A DNA stretch of 64,000 bases from Bianquea renquensis (GCF_014384895.1 NZ_JACRSQ010000011.1:60562-124561); one strand, 5' to 3'; shown: positions 8,901-17,437, counted from the first letter of the stretch. Numbers and translations are program-made. The notes: generated by a model not told the origin, from the letters alone.

Positions 8901-10097
8901 ACCGTGTATGACTTTGACGTTACGATCCCCAATATGGCGAAAATTGAGGTGGCAAAGTGTACGCTGTACGCGGACCGGCTACAGGTCGATGCATCGACGC
9001 TGGATGTGGGGGACATCGTGGATACGGTCAAGCAGGCTTTATCCGGCGGGGCGGCCGCGCCCAGTGAAGCGGCAAAACCGTATACTTCTAAGGAAGAAGC
9101 TTTTGGATTTAAGGGGATCGAAGGCAATCTGTCGATGGCCCTTTCCGCCGATGATATTCGAGTGGGAGGCGAAGTCAAGTTAAAAGTCAATGACGCCATT
9201 CAATTTGGATTTTTTGGAATTCGTGATTTTAGCATCAAATTTAACACCTTAGATGCGGATCAGGAGTACTGGAAGGTCGGCGGAAGTATTGATTTCTCGC
9301 ACATTGTGCCTGGCTTAGGTGGCGCGGGGGTGGAAGGATTTGAGGCCTCTCTCGGGTCCTACTACTGGTATCCCGACACGGTTGTCTTCAACGCCAATTT
9401 AAATCCGGGCATCCCCATCTACAAGGTCATCTATATTGATAAGATCGGCGGCAAGGCTGAGGGGTTGAGTACCTTAATTATGTGGGCCCAGGGGCTTAGC
9501 TCGCAGATGCAGAAGGTTTTGGGAACGGATATCAACCTGGATGAGGTTTCGAAGAAAGATGTCATTTTGGCGGGATTGTTGGAAGCCGACGTCAATCTGT
9601 TCAAGAGCTTAAACCTTCCGGCATCTGAGGAGATATCCCGGTGGGGAGAGCTGGGGGCGATTCAGGATGGAGAGATCGGATTCAATTGCAGCCAGCTGGA
9701 GTTCTATGCCAAGGCGGACCTGGCCATCTTTCAGCAAAAAGTCGCCAACGCGGAGATTAGCCTTGGGAAGCCAGGGTTTCGCATAGCTGGCGGGGTCAAT
9801 CTGGATGTTTCCGCCTTTGGCCTTTCCTTAGCTGGCGGCGTGGATCTGGGCGCCAAAGCGACGACCTCTTCCAGCAGTATCTGGTTTGCCGGCGATGCGC
9901 ATTTGAGCTGCTCCTGGACACATACCAACTGGGATGGCGATGTGAGGGCCGAGTTTAACATCGAGAAAAATGAGTACAATGAAACTAGGCTGATCGAAGT
10001 CGTGCTGCGAAATGGCGCCCAATATGCCCGCTATTGGTACGATAAAGACAGCGGGGTGACGCTCTTCGGCCGAGTCCATCAGGAGGTCAATTTCTGA
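5955..10097 (+). CDS. Giant VWA-domain surface protein
   Basis: A 1380-residue membrane-anchored protein. Two hydrophobic helices lie at about 4-22 and 32-52, followed by a long helical region with tetratricopeptide-like repeats (about 60-440). A von Willebrand A domain covers about 530-710, with an intact MIDAS motif DKSGSMS, a later TNISGG and ILLTDGQDG. A beta-rich tail follows, including an IPT/TIG-like stretch (about 790-860), repetitive strands (GNVSINGFIHSDGDLNI) and jelly-roll-like repeats to the end. The frame opens at GTG 5949, but AAGGGG is correctly spaced for the ATG at 5955. It overlaps the next gene's longest frame by one base. A metal-dependent adhesion or assembly role is inferred; the full architecture is not one I recognise. 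Confidence 0.85.
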   Translation: MSIPLWLLVCGIFLLFVLVDIVGHKMLKIGRTWVHWCLLIALIGAMGLSGFLGLRSTLRTKSENDLNLYLAYRYLQTGDGLNASKKADLCAGDAKGHDQVVALLADAVQGDYIAAYFAATQIMESQQVDQSLMGSVEAVRNIASEILGISEGEGAKNELPLVGISLESDDMAAVETITAEEALLEIEQEVSACFETLGFSEEQKLHYHNVYELDRMINSSELSQLDSASVDGMIESYPKDPDILRLGAKYYMYSKQYDKARDCAYRLLREERCAENYVVFTDVIAQTAAERGLTAEQMEDEEVKSLFKKAESLEEQAAEYEVFGDFEADKRDELLNQAQDLRDQAARIDISRAVNYLLAKKPLLGDDTGLFDIQLAKLYIALDDRETARSYIHKVIDRNNEIREDSPIKKPLLDVVDAYNQLGQDETSPLLSSSVNKLVVAESQGVITVAEGNINGELSNYITSTLKYDRIFVHIGKIDTSQYPTIRAYANVNGTKEKMFGLVSDFSEKDFELIDTQYQIQDFSLITSEMDREIAIAIVMDKSGSMSGTPINDAKLAAEECINNMDTSSQKIAIVSYNDGATVDVPLTSSTATLTSGVREIGDGGGTNISGGIQAGIETLASAGGTRAIILLTDGQDGNSEEAMNAAIERAKQEDVVIFAVGFGDINSEYMRNIAESTGGKFIYADNSTELSDIYRTLQKYIVNNYCFEYTVTQNPETDPRTLILSIPTYQTSASKTYRISGDPVDETELEEGIGLAESGELAVFSVAPGGVSAQELQRGVKIVVKGAGFVEGLHISVGDLVVDNLRVLDANTAEGTITGSLPVGRYPVRVTLPDGRVDMKTDTFRVFRAGVSKSVRLGTVTILADTIGQVEDNTFVASGNVSINGFIHSDGDLNIVADSLPDNFDINSGNSPYLGENGKLEGNGKLYISYQQAKAVGESGGDLQKLGSNTFAELVMNGKDYIVRNGLFSMDVNGTETEFTDTVYDFDVTIPNMAKIEVAKCTLYADRLQVDASTLDVGDIVDTVKQALSGGAAAPSEAAKPYTSKEEAFGFKGIEGNLSMALSADDIRVGGEVKLKVNDAIQFGFFGIRDFSIKFNTLDADQEYWKVGGSIDFSHIVPGLGGAGVEGFEASLGSYYWYPDTVVFNANLNPGIPIYKVIYIDKIGGKAEGLSTLIMWAQGLSSQMQKVLGTDINLDEVSKKDVILAGLLEADVNLFKSLNLPASEEISRWGELGAIQDGEIGFNCSQLEFYAKADLAIFQQKVANAEISLGKPGFRIAGGVNLDVSAFGLSLAGGVDLGAKATTSSSSIWFAGDAHLSCSWTHTNWDGDVRAEFNIEKNEYNETRLIEVVLRNGAQYARYWYDKDSGVTLFGRVHQEVNF

Positions 10098-10120
10098 TGG
10101 AGGTCTTTTGGGAGGTTAGC

Positions 10121-11635
10121 ATGAAAAAAATCCTATCCTGTATTGTGATACTGCTTCTGGCGGCGAGTTGCTTTCCGGCCGCTGCCATGGCCAAGACGGA
10201 GACCGTGGAGATCAACGTTGGCGAGGGAGCGGAAAACTATGTATTTCAAATCGTTTGGGAAAATACGGACCAGGAAGCGCAAGTGGAGATAACGTCACCG
10301 GATGGCGTCGTCTATAGCACGGAGGAGACCCCAGAGGCAGTCTCGGGCGAGGGGTTGATTGTCTTCAATGTTGGCGCCGCAGCTGCCGGTACATGGCAGG
10401 TAGCGATTACTGGGGAAGCGTTGGGCAAGGTTCAAGTGGACGGCGGTGAGTTGCCGGGTAGTATGGAGATCCAAGAATTTCAAGTTGTGAATCGCAGCGG
10501 CGCATTCTATGTCTCCTGGAAAGTATTGGATTGTCCGGAGAGCCTGCGGTTTCAGGTATTTGCTGATACGGACGCAGACGGATTTGACGGGGAGGAGATT
10601 GCCTCCTTCACGGAAGCCGCGGAAGGGGAGCGGGAGATTCAACTGGACCGAATGGACACAGGTGAATATTTCCTATATCTGCGCGTCTCATCGGACTCGG
10701 GAATCTTTACTAAAAAATACGCAGATGGCGCAGTTTCCTGGGTTCGGGACAATGCCCCGGGAGAGCTCTCCAATGTGCGGGCTTGCATGTTGGATGGCGA
10801 TGTAATGCTCCAATGGGACGAGGTGGAGGAGAATACGGCCTACCGCGTGATGATCTTCGATGGAACCACCCATGGATTGATCCAGGATGATACGGTGGAG
10901 GGAGAGACCCTCTATCTCTGGACATTGCCGGACCAGTACGATGAAGTGCTGGCAGGAGTTGCGGTATATGACCGGGGAACAGGAAAGTATCAGACATACC
11001 CGGTTAAGCGAAGCGCGGAACCCGACGCCACTGTCGTCTATCCGGAGGAAGATGTGATCAACTCGCGGACACTTATGGTCAAAGTGGAGTTTTCTGGCGC
11101 CTATGAGGTCAGCGCGGCGCTGAATGGGGAACTCCTGGTAGACGGAAGTACAGAGGCGGGCGAGTACCGTGTGGATATGAAGGAAGGCGATAACGCCATC
11201 GTGTTTTATTTGAAGGATGACGCGGGCAATCTGCACTCGTATGTGAAGAACCTGCAAGTCGACACGGTCCCACCTCAGCTTTCCATACAGCGCAATCTCG
11301 ATGGACTCAAGACATCGGATTCGTATCTCTATCTGGAGGGACATTCGGAGCAAGGCGCGCAGCTCTCGCTCAACGGACAGGAAATTTCCATGATCAAAGG
11401 ATATTTCAATATTCGCTGTGACCTATCTCTCGGGGAAAATCAAGTGACGCTTATGGCGAAGGACGCGGCTGGCAATGAAACGCAGTATACAGCGGTTATC
11501 ACCCGCACGGTACAGGGGGGGCACGCCATGTATTGGATTATTGGCGGGGCAGTGTTTCTCGTGCTCCTTGTCCTGTATTTGATTCTTTTTATCCGCGGCG
11601 TCAAAAGGAGGAAGCGGCAAAATGAAAATCGTTAA
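10121..11635 (+). CDS. Exported beta-sandwich protein with C-terminal membrane anchor
   Basis: A 504-residue protein with signal peptide MKKILSCIVILLLAASCF and a likely cleavage after AMA. Several Ig/Fn3-like modules follow (for example about 110-200 and 205-290) plus an Ig-like block with DGLKTSDSYLYLEG and ENQVTLMAKDAAGNET, typical of bacterial Ig-like repeats. A transmembrane helix (about 468-490) and a basic tail RGVKRRKRQ anchor it. An upstream in-frame ATG at 10097 overlaps the VWA stop, but GGGAGG five bases before 10121 and the signal peptide favour the later start. It probably works with the VWA protein at the surface. Confidence 0.8.
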   Translation: MKKILSCIVILLLAASCFPAAAMAKTETVEINVGEGAENYVFQIVWENTDQEAQVEITSPDGVVYSTEETPEAVSGEGLIVFNVGAAAAGTWQVAITGEALGKVQVDGGELPGSMEIQEFQVVNRSGAFYVSWKVLDCPESLRFQVFADTDADGFDGEEIASFTEAAEGEREIQLDRMDTGEYFLYLRVSSDSGIFTKKYADGAVSWVRDNAPGELSNVRACMLDGDVMLQWDEVEENTAYRVMIFDGTTHGLIQDDTVEGETLYLWTLPDQYDEVLAGVAVYDRGTGKYQTYPVKRSAEPDATVVYPEEDVINSRTLMVKVEFSGAYEVSAALNGELLVDGSTEAGEYRVDMKEGDNAIVFYLKDDAGNLHSYVKNLQVDTVPPQLSIQRNLDGLKTSDSYLYLEGHSEQGAQLSLNGQEISMIKGYFNIRCDLSLGENQVTLMAKDAAGNETQYTAVITRTVQGGHAMYWIIGGAVFLVLLVLYLILFIRGVKRRKRQNENR

Positions 11636-11891
11636 AGGGATTCTACTGGCAATCACCATTGTGACGGTGTGTTTTGCGGTCTATGCGCAGATGGCGGTAT
11701 TCGGGGAAAACCTATTGTACGCTCCATCCCAATGGGGATTTTTCCTTGCCAGAAGTTATCGGTGGATCACCATCGCCGCTGTAATCCTAGTCATTCTGAC
11801 AACGGTGCTGTTCGTCCTGGGCGCACTGCGGAGGAAGCGGAAGGCGAAGGGCTTGCCCAAAGGGAAAGAGAGCGAGAAGAATCCGGGGTGA
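11622..11891 (+). CDS. Small membrane protein of the VWA operon
   Basis: An 89-residue protein with two transmembrane helices (about 5-24 and 45-68) and a strongly basic cytoplasmic tail (RRKRKAKGLPKGKESEK). It overlaps the preceding gene by 14 bases, with AGGAGG inside that gene, so it is translationally coupled. No family recognised. It may help anchor or assemble the two larger surface proteins. Confidence 0.75.
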   Translation: MKIVKGILLAITIVTVCFAVYAQMAVFGENLLYAPSQWGFFLARSYRWITIAAVILVILTTVLFVLGALRRKRKAKGLPKGKESEKNPG

Positions 11892-11895
11892 GAGG

Positions 11896-12876
11896 ATGAA
11901 TGGGGAGCTGATGGCTCTTCTTGAGCCTGTGACGCCGGAAGAGCAAAAAATCCTAAACGGGGCCAAGGAAATTGAAAAGGAACTGTACACCAGCGGTAAG
12001 GCTTTTATCGTGGACAGCAAGAAGATGCTGGGAAAAGGAAAGCTCATCGATATACGGCCTCATACCCGGTTTACGCCTTTTCCAGCGCATACCCACAATT
12101 ATGTGGAGATCATGTATATGTGCAGGGGCAGCACCCACCATGTGATCAATGGAGGAATCCAGGTAACCTTGGAACAGGGGGATCTGCTCATGTTGAATCA
12201 GCGATCCTCCCATGAAATTCTCCCCGCGTCAAGGTCCGATATTGGGGTCAACTTTATCATACTGCCAGAATTTCTGGACGGGGCGTTGCGGATGCTCGGG
12301 CCCGAGACCATGCTGTACGGGTTTTTCATCAGCGCGCTGTATCGGGATGATGGAAGCGGTGGGTTTCTTCATTTTAAGGTGGCGGATGTGCTGCCGGTTC
12401 AGAATTTGGTGGAGAACCTGGTATGGTCTATCGTGCACAGGCAACCCCATGACCAGCAGATCAATCAGACAACGGTGGGGCTATTATTTTTGCAGTTGGC
12501 GAATTACGCCGATAAGGTGGAACAGGGCTATGCCCAGCAACAGGATAATCATATGATGGCGCGAGTGCTGGAGTACGTTGAGACCCAGTATCAGACGGCG
12601 CGGCTCTCGGAGATAGCGTCGACTCTTCATCAGCCTTTGTCGACTCTGAGCAAAATGATCAAGAATGGCAGCGGTCATACCTTCAAAGAGCTGCTACAGC
12701 GCGTCCGCCTGGACCGAGCCGGGGCCTATCTGCGGGATACGAATCTGCCCGTCACCAATATCATATATGCTGTTGGATATGATAATACGAGTTATTTTCA
12801 CCGTATTTTTAAGGAGGCATATGGCATGAGTCCCAAGGAGTATCGCAGGCGTTTTCAAAACGGAATCAAGGGATGA
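11896..12876 (+). CDS. AraC family transcriptional regulator (cupin plus HTH)
   Basis: A 326-residue regulator. The cupin-like N-terminal domain (about 50-115) contains PFPAHTHNYVEIMYMCRG and LEQGDLLMLNQRSSHEI. The AraC double HTH is at about 225-320, with LSEIASTLHQPLSTLSKMIK and VTNIIYAVGYDNTSYFHRIFKEAYGMSPKEYRR. It starts four bases after the VWA operon and ends at a terminator before rhaA. A neighbouring L-rhamnose isomerase suggests a RhaR/RhaS-like role, but no operator was recognised. Confidence 0.9.
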   Translation: MNGELMALLEPVTPEEQKILNGAKEIEKELYTSGKAFIVDSKKMLGKGKLIDIRPHTRFTPFPAHTHNYVEIMYMCRGSTHHVINGGIQVTLEQGDLLMLNQRSSHEILPASRSDIGVNFIILPEFLDGALRMLGPETMLYGFFISALYRDDGSGGFLHFKVADVLPVQNLVENLVWSIVHRQPHDQQINQTTVGLLFLQLANYADKVEQGYAQQQDNHMMARVLEYVETQYQTARLSEIASTLHQPLSTLSKMIKNGSGHTFKELLQRVRLDRAGAYLRDTNLPVTNIIYAVGYDNTSYFHRIFKEAYGMSPKEYRRRFQNGIKG

Positions 12877-12884
12877 TGGAAAAT

Positions 12885-12930
12885 AACGACGCTTATAATA
12901 TAAAATAGCGTCGTTGTTTTCTTTTTTTAG
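12885..12930 (+). terminator. Intrinsic terminator after the AraC gene
   Basis: AACGACGCT and AGCGTCGTT pair around a 13-base AT-rich loop and are followed by GTTTTCTTTTTTT. Confidence 0.8.
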
Positions 12931-12942
12931 ATCGAGTATACT
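12914..12942 (+). promoter_or_regulatory. Promoter of rhaA
   Basis: TTGTTT (12914-12919) lies in the terminator's T-tract, 17 bases before TATACT (12937-12942). Confidence 0.5.
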
Positions 12943-12980
12943 GACCATAAGAAATCTTTACAGAAAGGTGGAGTGACACG

Positions 12981-14240
12981 ATGTATGATGTGAAAAAGGG
13001 CTTTGAGGTCGCAAAGGAGATCTTTGCCCAGTATGGCGTCGATGTGGAGGGCGCTATGGCGATCTGCGACAGCATACCGCTTTCCATGCATTGCTGGCAG
13101 GGCGATGATGTGGGAGGTTTTGAGAAGAAGGAGGGGGGCTTGACCGGCGGGATTCAGGCCACGGGCGATTATCCAGGCAAGGCGAGGACGGCGGAGGAGC
13201 TTCGCGCTGATATGGAATTTGCGATGCAGTATATTCCTGGTGTGAAGAAGGTCAATCTCCATGCCAGCTACTTGGAAGCGGATACCTTTGTGGACCGCAA
13301 TGAGATTGAGCCGAAACATTTTGAAAAGTGGGCGGATTGGGCTGTCGAGAAGGGAATCGGGTTGGATTTTAATCCTACATATTTCTCTCATCCCAAGAGC
13401 GATAATGGAACGCTGTCTGCCGCCGACGAGGATGTACGGAGATTTTGGATTGAACATGGCATTCGCTGCCGCAGGGTCGGAGACTACTTCTATCAGAGGA
13501 CAGGGAAACCCTGTGTGATCAATCATTGGACGCCCGACGGCGACAAGGAATTTCCCATTGACACCCTTAGCCCGAGGTTGCGAATGAAGGACAGCTATGA
13601 CCAGATTTTTGAGGCGACCGAGGATGTTCAGGGAGTCGTCGATGGTATCGAGTCGAAAGTTTTTGGCATCGGTGCCGAGAGCTATACGGTGGGCTCCCAT
13701 GAGTTTTGCATGGGGTATGTTATGTCGAAGAAGAGGGATCATATTATTTTGACGCTGGACACAGGTCATTTCCACCCCACGGAGGTGGTATCGGCCAAGC
13801 TGGGCGCGATCTTTGCATTTTCTGATTCCCTTCTTTTGCATGTATCCCGCCCCGTCCGCTGGGATTCAGATCACGTGGTGGCCATCGATGACGAGACAAA
13901 GACCATCATGGAGGAGCTGGTCCGTCTTGGAAAGCTGCAAGATACCTACATCGCCACGGATTTCTTTGATGCCTCCATCAACCGCATCGCGGCGTGGATC
14001 ATCGGCCTGCGCAATACGAGAAAGGCTATGCTGGCGGCCCTGTTGCAGCCAGTTGACCTGATGAAGAAAGCGGAGGCTGACGGTGATGTCACTGCGCGCC
14101 TTGCTATGGCTCAAGAGTTTAGAGCCTCAGCCTTTAGCCTGGTTTGGGATTATTACTGCGCTGAGAAAAATGCGGGCGTAGGTCTTGACTGGCTGAAAGA
14201 TGTGAAGGGGTATGAGGCCTCTGTTCTGGCTACACGGTAA
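12981..14240 (+). CDS. rhaA: L-rhamnose isomerase
   Basis: A 419-residue protein, the usual length of RhaA, converting L-rhamnose to L-rhamnulose (EC 5.3.1.14) in the cytoplasm. Characteristic segments are SIPLSMHCWQGDDVGGFE (about 31-48), NLHASYLE, LDFNPTYFSHPKS (about 130-142), LTLDTGHFHPTEVVS (about 258-272, metal ligands) and RWDSDHVV. AAAGGTGG precedes the ATG. The gene stands alone between its own promoter and terminator. No rhamnulokinase, aldolase or transporter is nearby, so the rest of the pathway must be elsewhere. Confidence 0.96.
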   Translation: MYDVKKGFEVAKEIFAQYGVDVEGAMAICDSIPLSMHCWQGDDVGGFEKKEGGLTGGIQATGDYPGKARTAEELRADMEFAMQYIPGVKKVNLHASYLEADTFVDRNEIEPKHFEKWADWAVEKGIGLDFNPTYFSHPKSDNGTLSAADEDVRRFWIEHGIRCRRVGDYFYQRTGKPCVINHWTPDGDKEFPIDTLSPRLRMKDSYDQIFEATEDVQGVVDGIESKVFGIGAESYTVGSHEFCMGYVMSKKRDHIILTLDTGHFHPTEVVSAKLGAIFAFSDSLLLHVSRPVRWDSDHVVAIDDETKTIMEELVRLGKLQDTYIATDFFDASINRIAAWIIGLRNTRKAMLAALLQPVDLMKKAEADGDVTARLAMAQEFRASAFSLVWDYYCAEKNAGVGLDWLKDVKGYEASVLATR

Positions 14241-14250
14241 GAGCGGTAGC

Positions 14251-14298
14251 GTGCTGTTGCACTTGTGGGAAACTCCCATGGGTGCAGCAGCTTTTTTT
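14251..14298 (+). terminator. Intrinsic terminator of rhaA
   Basis: A long, nearly perfect stem (GCTGTTGCAC with GTGCAGCAGC, inner TGGGA with TCCCA) is followed by seven T. Confidence 0.85.
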
Positions 14299-14392
14299 GT
14301 ATGGGTTGTGGAGTTTAATGGTGTTGACTGTGAGTAAGCCCGCAGCCACCACACACGGAGGGAATGGCGTAGAAAACAGTCAGCCTATAGCT

Positions 14393-15628
14393 TTACTGGC
14401 ACACCACTTCCATGGCAATTTCCGCCCACTGGCGGAGTCGCTCGGGTTCATGGCGCACAGTAGAGATATCCTTTAAAATGAATTCCAGATTCACATGGTT
14501 CCGCTTCGCGGCGTCATAGGTCCTTTGAAGATCCTGCCGCACAAGGTCACAGTCGAAATCATCGGTGGCCACGTAGGCAGGATTCGGCTTGTTGGACATT
14601 ACGAGGCTGGGCCCGATCTTTTCTGCAAAGGCCTCCACGTGGCTCCAGGGACTGCACGAGACTTTTTTGAGATGGGGAATGCGCTTGATAATATCCAGCC
14701 GGTCATCGAGCCGGTCGCAGCAGCCATAATAGATCATGCCAAAGGCCTCGGCCATTCTCGTAATGTAGGGGAGTTCAAATTCCTCTGTCATATCAGGGGA
14801 AACCGAGGAGAAGAGCTGTGCCATCCCAAAAGCCCAGCAGTTTTGCGAATAGGGCCCCTTGCCTGCGCCGCTGTCGGGGAGAAGCTCGTCCGTATAGATG
14901 TAAGAGCAGTGACAGGTATTGAGAGTATCCCCGTGCAATCCAAGCGCGTTGGCCTGCTCGATTCCTGATAGGACGGACGAGGTAAAGCGCTCCATGATGG
15001 CGTGAAAAAATTCAGGGCGGTCTAGCAATTCATAATAGATGGTTTCCACGCCCATGAGCATGGAGATAGTATCCCAGACGCCAAGGTGAAATTGCATACC
15101 CCTGACGCGAACGGGCGCGATCCCCTTAAAAATTTCTTTTGCTTCTTCAAGATACTGCACGGTTTGATGGGAGTTGTAGGTCAATCGCATCGGCTGGATT
15201 TTTTCAATGTCTTCCCAATCCTTGAGAACATTCTCAAAATGCTGTGACGCCACACTTCCCTCTTCTTTAGCCAAAAAGGTGGTGACGGAGTTAATGCCAT
15301 AGCCGGAATTGGTCATGGAGGGAGGGATGGCAATAAACGGGTCCACAACCATATCGACAGGAAAGTGATCCCAGGCATAAATCGTTTTTCGCAGTTGCCC
15401 CTCCACTCCGCGCCAGTAGGGATCTTGGACTTGACAGGTCAGAGCGCCAGTTATGTTGAGTTCATTCCAAGGATGTTGGTCGATGACGACCATAGGGCGC
15501 TGCATGGCGCCTCGATTTAAAGATTTCCAAAGGCTAATTTTTTCTTTTTGTACTGGCAAGACCGCAATTTCCATATAGCGGGAACCTAACTGCCGGAGCA
15601 CATCTCGGTCCTGTTTCGAGAGATACAT
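14393..15628 (-). CDS. Uroporphyrinogen decarboxylase/MtaA-like family protein
   Basis: A 411-residue TIM-barrel protein of the UroD superfamily, which includes corrinoid methyltransferases. Seen are FPVDMVVDPFIAIPPS, a likely metal-ligand patch NTCHCSYIYTDE (about 250-261), YYGCCDRLDD and the terminal LEFILKDISTVRHEP. The longest frame opens at GTG 15643, but that codon lies in the ribosome site; the ATG at 15628 has GGAGG seven bases upstream. It is transcribed away from an AraC regulator at 15787. It is not a housekeeping HemE. Methyl transfer from a sugar, amine or methoxy compound is possible, but no corrinoid protein is nearby to confirm it. Confidence 0.8.
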   Translation of the reverse strand: MYLSKQDRDVLRQLGSRYMEIAVLPVQKEKISLWKSLNRGAMQRPMVVIDQHPWNELNITGALTCQVQDPYWRGVEGQLRKTIYAWDHFPVDMVVDPFIAIPPSMTNSGYGINSVTTFLAKEEGSVASQHFENVLKDWEDIEKIQPMRLTYNSHQTVQYLEEAKEIFKGIAPVRVRGMQFHLGVWDTISMLMGVETIYYELLDRPEFFHAIMERFTSSVLSGIEQANALGLHGDTLNTCHCSYIYTDELLPDSGAGKGPYSQNCWAFGMAQLFSSVSPDMTEEFELPYITRMAEAFGMIYYGCCDRLDDRLDIIKRIPHLKKVSCSPWSHVEAFAEKIGPSLVMSNKPNPAYVATDDFDCDLVRQDLQRTYDAAKRNHVNLEFILKDISTVRHEPERLRQWAEIAMEVVCQ

Positions 15629-15721
15629 AGCAGACACCTCCACTTATTTTAGAGTGTCTTTATTATACTATGCGAAAATCGTAGATGGATAGGGCATATA
15701 CTGTGATTCAATACGCAAATC

Positions 15722-15749
15722 TTGACTTTTTGTGAAAACGAGGTACAAT
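15722..15749 (+). promoter_or_regulatory. Promoter of the second AraC gene
   Basis: TTGACT (15722-15727), 16 bases, TACAAT (15744-15749). The divergent UroD-like gene starts at 15628, so regulator and target could share this 158-base region. Confidence 0.6.
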
Positions 15750-15786
15750 AAAAGGGACAGGAGTTTCTTTGTTGGGAGGGGAGCGG

Positions 15787-16524
15787 ATGGTACTGGACTT
15801 TGGAGATGGGCAGGTACAGCGCGGCTGGGGTGTGGAGGAAAAGATTGCCCCGGGCTTCTCAAGAGTGTATTGGGTTCAGGGCGGCGAAGTTTGGTATGAA
15901 GATGACAGGACATCCCAAAGGTTGCGACATAATCACGTGTACCTATTCCCATCCGCCTCCTGCTTCCAGATGCATCACAATCCTGAAGACCCACTGGTCT
16001 GTACGTATCTACACTTAGATTTATTCCCGACGCTGGTTCAGGAGCTGATTTCCATTCCTTTTTCCGCAGATGGAGTCTTGCAGGGACTTTTTCCGGCCCT
16101 TCGCGCCGCCATTGTATCAGGGCAGACGAAGCTAGTGTCTATGTTGTCCGATGTGTTCGAGGCGTATTTGCAAGAAAACGGAATTCTTAGGCAGCCGGCG
16201 TTTGAAATTTCGAAGGTTCTTCTGTACATAGCGGAGCACATACGGGAACCCATACATGTGGATGATCTGAGCGGTCTGTCAGGATACAATCCACAGTACT
16301 TTACCCGCCTTTTTAAAAAATCCGTTGGTCTCTCGCCTTATCAATACCTGATTCAGTACCGGATGAATGCCAGCATCAAACTTTTAAAAGATCGTGCGCT
16401 AACGGTGACACAGATTGCAGAGGCTGTGGGATACCCAGATACAAAGTCTTTTGATAGGGCCTTTCGGGATAAGTATGGAGTGTCGCCGGGAAAATTCCGG
16501 AAGTTTTACGTCCCGCTCCCCTAG
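15787..16524 (+). CDS. AraC family transcriptional regulator
   Basis: A 245-residue regulator with a degenerate cupin sensor domain (about 1-95: GFSRVYWVQGGEVWYED, HNHVYLFPSASCF) and a double HTH (about 145-240: IHVDDLSGLSGYNPQYFTRLFKK and VTQIAEAVGYPDTKSFDRAFRDKYGVSPGKFRK). The frame opens at TTG 15769, but GGGAGGGGAG eight bases before ATG 15787 marks the start. It is divergent from the UroD/MtaA-like gene and is the best candidate for its regulator. Confidence 0.88.
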   Translation: MVLDFGDGQVQRGWGVEEKIAPGFSRVYWVQGGEVWYEDDRTSQRLRHNHVYLFPSASCFQMHHNPEDPLVCTYLHLDLFPTLVQELISIPFSADGVLQGLFPALRAAIVSGQTKLVSMLSDVFEAYLQENGILRQPAFEISKVLLYIAEHIREPIHVDDLSGLSGYNPQYFTRLFKKSVGLSPYQYLIQYRMNASIKLLKDRALTVTQIAEAVGYPDTKSFDRAFRDKYGVSPGKFRKFYVPLP

Positions 16525-16589
16525 GCTGGCTGTGGCTTGTCACCTATGTCTCCTTTTTTCATATACTAAGAAAAAAGGAGTTGGTGTTG

Positions 16590-17399
16590 ATGTATTATGT
16601 TACCGTCGATCACAGGGTTAAAATCGCCGTATATGATCTAAATCCAACCTGTAAGAAAACGGTGGTGATGGTTCATGGATGGCCTCTGTCGGCTGCAATG
16701 TACGAGTATCAGACCAGAGTTTTGGCGGACAGAGGATATCGAGTGGTTACCATGGATTTGAGGGGGTTCGGGCGTTCCGACGCACCGGCATGTGGGTATG
16801 AGTATGACCGTCTATCCGACGATGTGTTTCAGGTTATCCAGGCTTTGCGGTTGAGCCGATTCGTCCTGGTCGGTTTTTCAATGGGTGGCGCCATTGTGCT
16901 CCGATATATGCGGCGCCATCAGGGCTTTGGTGTGTGCCGGCTGGCACTGTTAGGCGCCGCTGCGCCGCGCTATACTTGCTGTCCAGGATTCCCCTATGGT
17001 GTTCCGCGATCGACAGTAGAATCTCTGATTGCACTGTCGCAGACGGATCGCCCGCAGCAGGCGCAAGACTTTAGCCGGCAATTGCTCGCCTGCCCTCATA
17101 GCGACGCGATTAAGGATTGGTTTCGCGATCTAGCTCTGGAGGCATCCGGGATTGGAACTGTCAAAACGGCGTATGCCCTGCGAGATGAGGATGGATGTGC
17201 AGACCTGGAATGGGCAAAGGTTCCCACAGGTATTTTCCATGGCAAGAAAGATCAGATCGTGCCCTATGAGCTGGGATTAGTGCAGAAGGCATGTATTCCA
17301 GGTGCGCAGCTTTTTACCTTTGAGAACAGTGGACACGGTATTTTCTATGATGAATTGGAGCGATTCAATCGGGTGTTTATGGGATTTCTAGAAGACTAA
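16590..17399 (+). CDS. Alpha/beta hydrolase
   Basis: A 269-residue cytoplasmic hydrolase of the esterase/haloperoxidase branch. The oxyanion loop is VHGWPLS (about 29-35), the nucleophile elbow GFSMGG (about 95-100), the acid residue lies in HGKKDQIVPYE and the catalytic His in NSGHGIFYDE. TTG and GTG codons precede the ATG in frame; AAGGAG at 16575-16580 best fits the ATG at 16590. It follows the AraC gene by 65 bases and could be cotranscribed. A terminator follows at 17404. Substrate unknown. Confidence 0.88.
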   Translation: MYYVTVDHRVKIAVYDLNPTCKKTVVMVHGWPLSAAMYEYQTRVLADRGYRVVTMDLRGFGRSDAPACGYEYDRLSDDVFQVIQALRLSRFVLVGFSMGGAIVLRYMRRHQGFGVCRLALLGAAAPRYTCCPGFPYGVPRSTVESLIALSQTDRPQQAQDFSRQLLACPHSDAIKDWFRDLALEASGIGTVKTAYALRDEDGCADLEWAKVPTGIFHGKKDQIVPYELGLVQKACIPGAQLFTFENSGHGIFYDELERFNRVFMGFLED

Positions 17400-17403
17400 A
17401 AAA

Positions 17404-17436
17404 GGGGCTGCCGCGGTGCGGCAGTCCCTTTTTTTC
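17404..17436 (+). terminator. Intrinsic terminator of the hydrolase gene
   Basis: GGGGCTGCCGC and GCGGCAGTCCC pair with one mismatch around GGT, followed by a T-run. Confidence 0.85.
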
Positions 17437-17437
17437 T

